Assembly: GCA_002428045.1 (NCBI GenBank) | Contig: DIZZ01000032.1 | Coordinates: 1-5,419, forward strand | Length of the DNA: 5,419 bases | Direction of reading: 5' to 3' | From: Verrucomicrobia bacterium UBA6015 | Lineage (GTDB): Bacteria > Verrucomicrobiota > Kiritimatiellia > UBA8416 | Part shown: positions 1 through 5,419 of the stretch, piece by piece | Position numbering within the stretch: the stretch's first letter is position 1 | How the letters are laid out: each line of letters opens with the position of its first letter | Position numbers and translations under genes: made by a program | The notes under the pieces: model-generated | Seen by the model: only the letters and a program-made list of their open reading frames with translations | What the model was told of the DNA's origin: nothing | Database searches by the model: none

Positions 1-1077
1 CAGATTATTTATATACATTTTCCCCGTTTCAAGACGATTGCCGCTAAACATGGGAAAATAAGCCAGTTGGATATTAAGATTCCACCATACTGCAGCCCAG
101 ATGCCCTTATATAGCCACACACCCTGGGTATCAATCGTTCCGGCAAGATCACCGTTTGCGCAACAGGCAAATTTATACATCTGAATGTGCCAGAACTTCT
201 CCCAGTATGCATTGGGGATCTTGATTGAACTCAGTTGCATGTAGTCGTTCCACCACTGGCGATGACGCAAGCAAATCGCATCGTAACCTTCGGCAAGTGC
301 AGCCGCGAGCCTCAAGCTCGCCTGGGCCTTTGCCGTGGCGGCGGCGGTTGCAGTATTGGCGCCGTCAGCAGCTCCTATTGCAAGAAAGAGAACCTGCCTG
401 TTCGTGCTGACGCTTGTAACCGTATAAGCAATTACATTAGCCCCATCTGTTTTCATCAGGTTGGTAATGAAATTGGTTTGACCGCTGCTGGATAATGCCG
501 GCCGCGGAGGGACATGGTCCGGATAGTTAGATGGATTTAAGTTCTTGTGGTAGAACACAGGATTGACGCCCCATTCTTCACGTACCCCGAGAACCGCATT
601 TGATTCTCCCCCAGTGCCGACAAGCTCGGCTACAAAGGCCAGATTCTTTCGGTCACTGATAACCTTCCAGGATATTGCGCCCTGGTCGGTTGTAAAGTCA
701 CCAGTAACTTCTCCGTCCACGATACGCATACGCATCGTTCGATACGTTGGGGTTCCTTTTGGATGGATTATGATGTTCCCGCAAAACACTTTCTGATTCG
801 CGTGCCACCCGACGGGAACTGGCGGATCAGGAACGACATAGTTAGCGTATGCATTGTTGTGACTCAGAAGCACCCGCATCCCGTTGGCATTTGCAGGGTC
901 TTTCGTAATGAGACCGCCTTGCAAGCCATCGCCAATAAATGCCCCATCCCAGAAATCGACTGGCATTGAATTTGTCCACGCAAGGTCATACTCTGAAGGT
1001 GCGCCCTGCAGCTCCTGCTGCAGGCACAAAGACAAAACAATAACACTTATGAGACAGAGACTGTGTGTGTTTTTCAT
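1..1077 (-). CDS. Secreted GH95-like (six-hairpin) glycosidase, N-terminal half, cut by window edge
   Basis: The frame is open for 359 codons from ATG at 1077 to the left edge, so the C-terminal part is missing; family members as I remember them are roughly 750-800 residues. Residues 1-25 form a signal peptide: MKNTH, a hydrophobic core (about 7-19), then LQG|A as the likely cleavage site, implying export. Residues 45-58 (DGAFIGDGLQGGLI) resemble the 'GNG..G' stretch of the GH95 N-terminal beta-sandwich. Residues 281-290 (QLSSIKIPNA) lead into an aromatic helical region, then TQGVW (317-321) and WWNLNIQLAYF (331-341). I align this with the LQGIW...NIN..MNYW region of GH95 alpha-L-fucosidases, making N333 and N335 candidates for the paired active-site asparagines. 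The catalytic acid would lie beyond the edge. An Ala-rich stretch spans about 240-262. The start is supported by the signal peptide and an in-frame stop at 1096-1098; the ribosome site is weak. GH95 members act on alpha-fucosides and alpha-galactosides, but this divergent branch has unknown specificity. Confidence 0.85.
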   Translation of the reverse strand, partial: MKNTHSLCLISVIVLSLCLQQELQGAPSEYDLAWTNSMPVDFWDGAFIGDGLQGGLITKDPANANGMRVLLSHNNAYANYVVPDPPVPVGWHANQKVFCGNIIIHPKGTPTYRTMRMRIVDGEVTGDFTTDQGAISWKVISDRKNLAFVAELVGTGGESNAVLGVREEWGVNPVFYHKNLNPSNYPDHVPPRPALSSSGQTNFITNLMKTDGANVIAYTVTSVSTNRQVLFLAIGAADGANTATAAATAKAQASLRLAAALAEGYDAICLRHRQWWNDYMQLSSIKIPNAYWEKFWHIQMYKFACCANGDLAGTIDTQGVWLYKGIWAAVWWNLNIQLAYFPMFSGNRLETGKMYINNL

Positions 1078-1128
1078 TTGAATACCAGATTCCAATCATT
1101 GATCTTACGTTCATCGCCCGCCCCAGCC

Positions 1129-1146
1129 TGCTCTGTATGAAGAGCA
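1129..1146 (-). other. Short stem-loop in the DUF6288 to GH95-like gap
   Basis: A perfect 6-base inverted repeat (TGCTCT / AGAGCA, 6-base loop) lies in the 106-base gap between the DUF6288 stop and the GH95-like start. On the transcribed strand it is followed by GC-rich sequence and no U-run, so it does not look like an intrinsic terminator. It could slow or protect the transcript between the two genes, or be chance. The rest of this gap shows no recognisable -35/-10 pair. Confidence 0.25.
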
Positions 1147-1183
1147 TCTCGGCACCTTCCACAACACGGTTGATAATCACCGG

Positions 1184-3499
1184 TCAATCAAACAGTTTCT
1201 CCAGCTTCTGCCGCGACTCAGCGCCTGCCTTCTCAAAATACGAATCGGCATCCGAGACCCGGCCTAGCGTCTCCAGATAGACCCCGGCCATAGCCTGTGC
1301 ATCGCCGCTGGTCGGCTTCAGTTTGGCCACCAGTAGCGCCAACGTTACATGATCAACGCCTGTCAGATCATTGAAATTCAGGGTTGCCTCCTGTCGGTTT
1401 TGCGCCTTGAACGTCAAGGCACCCTCTGCGTTAGCAGTCGTCAACAGCACGCTCTGGCTGGTCACTGACAAACCGATCGGTAACGGTTCAAGCATCCCGT
1501 CCGCACTCAGCTTCACGAGCGTACTGAGCAACGCCCTATTCAGGGAGACCAAACGCTCCGCTGCCAGCTTGCGCGCCTCGCGCGACGGCTGCACAGGAAC
1601 CTCCGGCTTCGGCGTACCCCGATAAGCGGCACTCTCAAAATAGGAGGTGGTTTTTCGTGCGCCACTGCTGGTCGTCGAGGTGGAGGCGGCCGCCGCTGGC
1701 TGCGCAAAATCCGCACCCGTAATCAGCAATTGCCGTTTAGGGAGACTGAGCAGTAGGAGTGCAACATGGGAGTAAACCTGCCTGTCCAGACTGATGCTGC
1801 ACGTCGAGTTTCGATCGAGGCCGAACGGCTGCTCCACAAGGCCTTTGCCGTCATGTGTTTCCGAGAGGATGATCCAGGTTTTTGAATAGTCCAGAAAGGC
1901 ACGGAATTCTTTCTCGTCTGCGCGTGAGGCACCGAGAACTCCGAAGAAGGCATGCATGACTGAAGACGCATGGCCATCCCACAAGGTTTTTGGACTGCGG
2001 GCGCAGCATGTTGCCATATGCTTGCCGAGATAGTTCCACGAGGTGTTGTCTTTGTTGCCGATATAGTGGGCAAGTGCGCCCATGCCGACAGGGGCATTGT
2101 GACCGCCTCCGCGGGAACCTGTGCTGTAAGGGGACGTCGGTTCCGGGAGGATTTCTTCAGCGACGACGAGCCTGCGGCTTTTGTCCAAATCGTACATATT
2201 GAGCTTAGCCGCATTCTGTTCAAGCCAGGAGAATTCTTTTGAAGATACCATCTCCATATTCCACCCGCTCCCGGCCTGTGTCCATTTCTCAACTTGATAG
2301 GGCCCTGCGTCCTTGACCAGGACAGGCGAGATGAATCCTATGCCTCGCGGGCTTTTGGAAAGATCGGGTTTTTCGACGTGTATTTGCACGGACCCCCATG
2401 CATCAAATCCGTAAGCAATACCTCCGTCCGCATTACCTCCGGCGGTTTTCAGGTATGCCTGATGAGTCCGTTCGTAAGCCTTCTGGGAGTGAGGCAGGCC
2501 GGTGGCCTTGAAGATGCTCTGCGCCAGCATGGCAAGGCCACCGGGGGCAGCCATTGAACCGTATCCTTTCGGACCGCCTTCAGCCACGCGTCTTTCAATG
2601 GCCGGGAAGGGACGGTGCGAGAACCCACCGCTCTTCCAGTCCTGGCCTGTTTCGTAGCAGTCCACCAGCGCCTCTACCGCTGGCATAACCCCCTTGTCCT
2701 TGAAGGCGTTGTAATACTCTCCAAGGAATATACCGTTGTATCCCCACATCCATGTGCACATGCCTCCGTCCATCGGATTGGCAATGCTTTTCATCAGCCC
2801 TTCAGCCTTGCTTTTCACCAGCGGGATAGCCCGTTTGTCGCCGGATGCCCAGAGGGCGAGAACGGCCTGTATTTCGTCTGGGCGGCCGTCCAGTTTCTCC
2901 TCGAGCAAAAAATCGCAGAGATTATTCAGAAGCACGTCTGACCGGGGGCAGTTCCATGGGTACGTGGGCGCAAATCGACCAACAGGCTTGAGTTGAATGC
3001 TGACGGTTGTCCTCTTGCCGTTATCGCCGCCCGGCAAAACAATGAGATCGAGCTTCCCATCTTTTCCTTGGCTGTCTTCGATAGCCAGCGCAAGCTCGAA
3101 GGGTGCGCCTGCCCAGCCTGAGGCATTCGCCTGCTTGCGGTGAAAGCCGTGCTCATCCTTGAAGTCCTTCCCGTTAGCGCCGACAATCATGTCGCCCTTG
3201 TTTATCTTGCCTTTGGCTGGGGACATGGCGTCCTGGAAAACGAACATGACCTTGAATGCTTTCGGATTCGCTGGCTCCATCATTGCTCTTATGCCGGTAG
3301 GTCCCAGATTCATCAGAAATGAGTAGTCAGGACTGCCCTCATTAACAGGCTGGTCAAGCCGATGCTCCATTTTACGGGACCATGGCAACGGCTTGCCGTC
3401 ATCACCAGCGCCCAGATGAATGGCGGACACGCTCTGCCCCATGAAAAGCCCTAAAATTCCAGCCGCTAAACGGATGCTCCAAGATGCTTTATACACCAT
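1184..3499 (-). CDS. Secreted DUF6288-type protein: PDZ-like domain, helical toroid-like body, TPR-like tail
   Basis: This encodes 771 residues, counted from ATG at 3499. Residues 1-26 are a signal peptide (basic start, core about 11-20, cleavage SVSA|IH), so the protein is exported. Residues about 61-172 look PDZ-like: NLGPTGIRA, then KGDMIVGANGKDF (a typical PDZ 'GD.I...NG' turn), ending in a beta strand. A PWNCP motif follows at 181-185. Residues about 190-595 are helical with repeated Gly/His/Ala-rich inner-helix motifs (GGLAMLAQSIF 320-330, GGGHNAPVGMGALAHY 464-479, WDGHASSVMHAFFGVLGA 507-524), as in alpha/alpha toroid folds. An Ala/Ser/Thr linker at about 600-613 leads to a small beta-rich segment and a TPR-like helical tail (about 715-771). 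I recognise the LGPTG...NCP arrangement as DUF6288 from memory. No activity is known to me and no catalytic residues can be named. It follows the two sugar permeases by 67 bases and precedes a GH95-like enzyme, which suggests a role in glycan use. Alternatives are a scaffold or a sugar-binding surface protein. Confidence 0.85.
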   Translation of the reverse strand: MVYKASWSIRLAAGILGLFMGQSVSAIHLGAGDDGKPLPWSRKMEHRLDQPVNEGSPDYSFLMNLGPTGIRAMMEPANPKAFKVMFVFQDAMSPAKGKINKGDMIVGANGKDFKDEHGFHRKQANASGWAGAPFELALAIEDSQGKDGKLDLIVLPGGDNGKRTTVSIQLKPVGRFAPTYPWNCPRSDVLLNNLCDFLLEEKLDGRPDEIQAVLALWASGDKRAIPLVKSKAEGLMKSIANPMDGGMCTWMWGYNGIFLGEYYNAFKDKGVMPAVEALVDCYETGQDWKSGGFSHRPFPAIERRVAEGGPKGYGSMAAPGGLAMLAQSIFKATGLPHSQKAYERTHQAYLKTAGGNADGGIAYGFDAWGSVQIHVEKPDLSKSPRGIGFISPVLVKDAGPYQVEKWTQAGSGWNMEMVSSKEFSWLEQNAAKLNMYDLDKSRRLVVAEEILPEPTSPYSTGSRGGGHNAPVGMGALAHYIGNKDNTSWNYLGKHMATCCARSPKTLWDGHASSVMHAFFGVLGASRADEKEFRAFLDYSKTWIILSETHDGKGLVEQPFGLDRNSTCSISLDRQVYSHVALLLLSLPKRQLLITGADFAQPAAAASTSTTSSGARKTTSYFESAAYRGTPKPEVPVQPSREARKLAAERLVSLNRALLSTLVKLSADGMLEPLPIGLSVTSQSVLLTTANAEGALTFKAQNRQEATLNFNDLTGVDHVTLALLVAKLKPTSGDAQAMAGVYLETLGRVSDADSYFEKAGAESRQKLEKLFD

Positions 3500-3501
3500 A
3501 G

Positions 3502-3509
3502 CCCTCCTT
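3502..3509 (-). promoter_or_regulatory. Strong Shine-Dalgarno that decides the DUF6288 start
   Basis: AAGGAGGG on the coding strand lies just upstream of adjacent start codons: ATG at 3499 (3 bases after AAGGAGG) and GTG at 3496 (6 bases after it). It falls inside the longer frame that opens with GTG at 3520, so the longer start is unlikely. Spacing favours GTG 3496 and codon preference favours ATG 3499. The two proteins differ by one residue, and both begin with a normal signal peptide. Confidence 0.75.
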
Positions 3510-3528
3510 ACAAACCACACTCATGATC

Positions 3529-3549
3529 GCCTGGCGGGCGGACCCAGGC
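3529..3549 (-). other. GC-rich stem-loop between MalG-type and DUF6288 genes
   Basis: A perfect 6-base inverted repeat (GCCTGG / CCAGGC, 9-base loop) lies in the 67-base gap. A weaker 4-base hairpin (GCCC/GGGC, 3555-3566) sits directly after the permease stop codon. Neither is followed by a U-run in the transcript, so they do not read as intrinsic terminators. They might lower or stabilise expression of the downstream secreted genes relative to the permeases. Confidence 0.3.
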
Positions 3550-3566
3550 CGCATGCCCAAACGGGC

Positions 3567-4496
3567 TTACCCTTTCACGGCCCCGCTGGTCAGGCCGGCC
3601 ACGAACTCGCGTTGCAGGGCGAAGAACAGAACGGCTGGAGGAATGACCGCCAGCAGCGTACCGGCCAGGAACACGCCGTACTGCTGGGTATAGACGCCGA
3701 TGTACTGGTTCAGCACCACCGGGAGCGTTAGGCTGGACTGCGTCTGGATGAACACTTGCGGCCCGACAAAGTTATTCCAGCTTCCAAGAAATGTGATCAG
3801 GCAGAACGCCCCGGTCATGGGACGAACCAGCGGCATGGCAACGCGCAGGTAGATACCGAATTCACTGGCCCCGTCGATCCGGGCGGCCTCGATGAGGCTT
3901 TGCGGCACCGACACCATCGCCTGCCGGAAAAGGAATATTCCAAACACACTGCAAGCACCGGGCACAAGCAGCGCCAGATAGGTATCCATCCAGCCGAACT
4001 GGAAGATCATCTTGTAGACCGGGGCTAGGAACAGCATGCCCGGGAACATCATCGAGCCCACCATGAACGCCATGATCGACTGCCTCCCGCGAAACTCATA
4101 CTTGGACAGCGCATACCCGCCCATCGACGTGAAGAAAAGATTGACCGAGGTCGAGGTCGCCGCCAGGAATAGCGAGTTGATGACATACTCCCAGAAATAG
4201 ACGCGGCCCTGCACCGTATCCTCCCCGCTGAAAAGAGCACGGAAGTTGTCGAGATTAAGTGTCGCCCGGCTCCACTCCGCGATCGGCGGCAGGAAGCTGT
4301 ACTGCATCAGTACATCCTTGTCCTTGAAGACGGCACAGACAAGCCAGGCAAAAGGCGAGAGGATCAGGAACGCCGCCACCCCCAACAAGACATAACGGGC
4401 AAACGCGCCGGATATTTCGGCTTTGCGGGGATATACCCAGCGCAGGACGCCGAAGATACCCGCCAGAAATAACAGTGTAATATGAATTGTATTCAT
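3567..4496 (-). CDS. Carbohydrate ABC transporter permease, MalG-type
   Basis: This 309-residue inner-membrane protein would pair with the MalF-type permease to form the channel of a sugar importer. The signature EAA loop is clear at 203-223 (EAARIDGASEFGIYLRVAMP), where the ATPase docks. Membrane segments are visible at about 33-55, 103-128, 139-162, 173-192, 225-247 and 275-296, plus an additional N-terminal hydrophobic segment at about 4-19, giving seven instead of the usual six. The C-terminus (FVAGLTSGAVKG) is the classic MalG ending, so the protein is complete. The start ATG overlaps the upstream permease stop as ATGA, with GAGGG four bases ahead, indicating translational coupling. The substrate cannot be told from the sequence. 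The ATPase and binding protein are not in the window. Confidence 0.94.
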   Translation of the reverse strand: MNTIHITLLFLAGIFGVLRWVYPRKAEISGAFARYVLLGVAAFLILSPFAWLVCAVFKDKDVLMQYSFLPPIAEWSRATLNLDNFRALFSGEDTVQGRVYFWEYVINSLFLAATSTSVNLFFTSMGGYALSKYEFRGRQSIMAFMVGSMMFPGMLFLAPVYKMIFQFGWMDTYLALLVPGACSVFGIFLFRQAMVSVPQSLIEAARIDGASEFGIYLRVAMPLVRPMTGAFCLITFLGSWNNFVGPQVFIQTQSSLTLPVVLNQYIGVYTQQYGVFLAGTLLAVIPPAVLFFALQREFVAGLTSGAVKG

Positions 4497-5368
4497 TCAA
4501 CCCTCGCCAGTTTCAGTTGGATCGTGCTGACCGTGAAGATGATCAGGGCCAGCAGCCAGCCGATCGCCGCGCCGGTGCCCAAATCCCCGGTCTCGAACGC
4601 CGTGGAGTACAGGTAGCCCACGATCGTGAGTCCCGCGTTGTTCGGCCCGAATCCGCCCAGGAGGGCATAGGGCAGTTCAAAGAGCTGGTACGAGCCTATC
4701 GTGCTCATGACGACAACGAAGATGGCCACAGGCTTGATCTGGGGTAGCGTCACATGCCGGAAAAGCTGCCAGCGGTTGGCGCCATCGACACGGGCGGCCT
4801 CCTCCAGTGTCTGATCGACATTCTGCAGGGCCGCCAGAAAGTAGATCATGTTGAATCCCACGTACATCCACATGGAGACGACGAGCAGTGCCGGCATCAC
4901 CAGCCCCGGATTGGACAGCCAGCGCTCCTCGAGTCCCCAGCCGATCAGGCTCTGCAATCCGCGGTTGAACAGGCCATAGCGGGGGGTGAAGATGACCGAA
5001 AACAGGATGCCGACGAAAATCGACCCCACCAGGTGCGGACTGAACAGAATCAGGCGAAAGACATTACGCACCCGACTCTTGCCGGAGTTCAGCAGCATGG
5101 CCAAGCCCAGCGAGAGCGGCAACTGGATCAGGACCGACGTGATCGCGTAGATCGTGGTGTTCTTGACGGCCGTGTAGAAATCCGGATCGCCAAGGACAAA
5201 GCGAAAGTTCGAAAGCCCGACAAAAACGGCACTGCCGGGTCCATTGGTCTGGTGGAAGGCCAGCCAGATGGAATTCAGGAAGGGATAGACAAAGAAAAGT
5301 GCGGTCAGTACCAGGTACGGAGCCAGGAACATCCAGGGGGATAAAGCGGTTTTCTGATATGGCTTCAA
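4493..5368 (-). CDS. Carbohydrate ABC transporter permease, MalF-type
   Basis: This 291-residue inner-membrane protein is the partner of the MalG-type permease in a CUT1-like sugar importer. The EAA loop lies at 190-209 (EAARVDGANRWQLFRHVTLP). Six membrane segments are visible at about 11-33, 72-95, 104-127, 155-180, 213-235 and 265-287; the N-terminal SPWMFLAPYLVL stretch and the overall length are typical of the family. The start codon is TTG at 5368: an in-frame TGA sits two codons upstream (5372-5374), GGAG lies 8 bases ahead, and the next candidate (Met13) has no ribosome site and would cut into the first membrane segment. The stop overlaps the next gene's start by 4 bases. Sugar specificity cannot be inferred. 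Position 3' of an unseen gene fits the common binding protein-permease-permease order, but that gene is outside the window. Confidence 0.93.
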   Translation of the reverse strand: MKPYQKTALSPWMFLAPYLVLTALFFVYPFLNSIWLAFHQTNGPGSAVFVGLSNFRFVLGDPDFYTAVKNTTIYAITSVLIQLPLSLGLAMLLNSGKSRVRNVFRLILFSPHLVGSIFVGILFSVIFTPRYGLFNRGLQSLIGWGLEERWLSNPGLVMPALLVVSMWMYVGFNMIYFLAALQNVDQTLEEAARVDGANRWQLFRHVTLPQIKPVAIFVVVMSTIGSYQLFELPYALLGGFGPNNAGLTIVGYLYSTAFETGDLGTGAAIGWLLALIIFTVSTIQLKLARVE

Positions 5369-5397
5369 CGGTCATTCTCCATGTCTGATATTCTCAT
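5365..5397 (-). other. Short frame overlapping the MalF-type start: leader peptide or 3' end of an upstream gene
   Basis: ATG at 5397 opens a 10-codon frame (MRISDMENDR) ending in TGA at 5365-5367, which overlaps the TTG start of the permease gene as TTGA. GGAGG at 5403-5407 stands 5 bases before this ATG, an excellent ribosome site. The same frame is open through the seven codons to the right edge, so it may instead be the C-terminus of a longer upstream gene. A second frame ends in TAA at 5399-5401 and could be that upstream gene instead, which would favour the leader reading. The window does not decide between them. In either case, ribosomes ending here would finish on the permease start and could couple its translation. 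Confidence 0.35.
5377..5380 (-). promoter_or_regulatory. Ribosome binding site for the TTG-started MalF-type gene
   Basis: GGAG on the coding strand lies 8 bases before the TTG at 5368. It is the only Shine-Dalgarno-like element at a usable distance from that codon and supports choosing TTG over the internal Met13. Confidence 0.55.
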
Positions 5398-5419
5398 CTT
5401 ATCCTCCGCACGGCTCGGC

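Noticed and set aside
1021..1056. Lipoprotein signal for the GH95-like protein (LSLC at residues 15-18)
   Set aside because: The residue before the Cys is Leu, not Gly/Ala/Ser, and the Cys is inside the hydrophobic core; a signal peptidase I site at LQG|A fits better.
986..1180. 64-codon minus-strand ORF spanning the 106-base gap
   Set aside because: Starts with GTG four bases past the DUF6288 stop and runs into the GH95-like gene in another frame. No clear ribosome site and no family, and the signal-peptide frame is the real one in the overlap.
1723..2292. 189-codon minus-strand ORF in another frame
   Set aside because: Fully inside the DUF6288 gene; Ser/Arg-rich composition with no domain features, while the main frame is coherent across the region.
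2615..2941. 108-codon plus-strand ORF
   Set aside because: Antisense to the DUF6288 gene, with no ribosome site or recognisable domain.
3500..3566. Intrinsic terminator after the MalG-type gene
   Set aside because: Inverted repeats are present, but no U-run follows in the transcript direction.
4754..5344. 196-codon plus-strand ORF
   Set aside because: Lies entirely antisense to the MalF-type permease; its His/Gln/Asp/Arg-rich product is typical of an antisense shadow of a membrane-protein gene and matches no family I know.
3567..5368. Assigning malF/malG or a specific sugar (maltose, glycerol-3-phosphate, multiple sugar)
   Set aside because: CUT1 permeases share EAA loops and topology across many substrates; nothing in these two sequences fixes the substrate, and the binding protein is not visible.

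Overview
The window looks like part of a carbohydrate-uptake and glycan-processing locus of a Gram-negative bacterium. All four real genes lie on the minus strand, so transcription runs from the right edge to the left. In that order they are: a MalF-type sugar ABC permease (5368-4493), a MalG-type sugar ABC permease (4496-3567), a secreted protein with a PDZ-like domain and a helical-toroid-like body that I assign to the DUF6288 family (3499-1184), and the N-terminal half of a secreted GH95-like six-hairpin glycosidase (1077 to the left edge, where it is cut). The first two genes overlap by 4 bases. The later gaps are 67 and 106 bases, with no convincing terminator or promoter, so one transcript through all four is plausible but not shown.

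Organism: the features that point somewhere are inference from remembered family distribution. They are a DUF6288 protein, a C-terminal small beta plus TPR-like tail on it, a MalG homologue with an extra N-terminal membrane segment, and a GH95-like enzyme beside them. Together they suggest the Planctomycetota/Verrucomicrobiota/Lentisphaerota/Kiritimatiellota group. No rRNA, tRNA or housekeeping marker is present to confirm this. By hand count, GC is about 63% at 4501-4800 and about 49.5% at 1-600, so composition falls along the locus.

How the genes may work together: the two permeases would form the membrane channel of an ABC importer for a mono- or oligosaccharide. Its solute-binding protein and ATPase are not in the window. 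The two secreted proteins would act outside the cytoplasm, the GH95-like enzyme releasing a sugar from a glycan. The DUF6288 protein has no established function that I know of, and its position makes a glycan-related role the natural hypothesis. This is the part most worth pursuing.

Smaller points: the DUF6288 gene probably starts at 3499 (or 3496), not at the longest-ORF start 3520, because a strong Shine-Dalgarno lies inside the longer frame. The MalF-type gene starts with TTG and is overlapped (TTGA) by a short frame that has its own good ribosome binding site. No gene-free stretch longer than 300 bases exists, and I saw no mobile element, CRISPR array or RNA gene.
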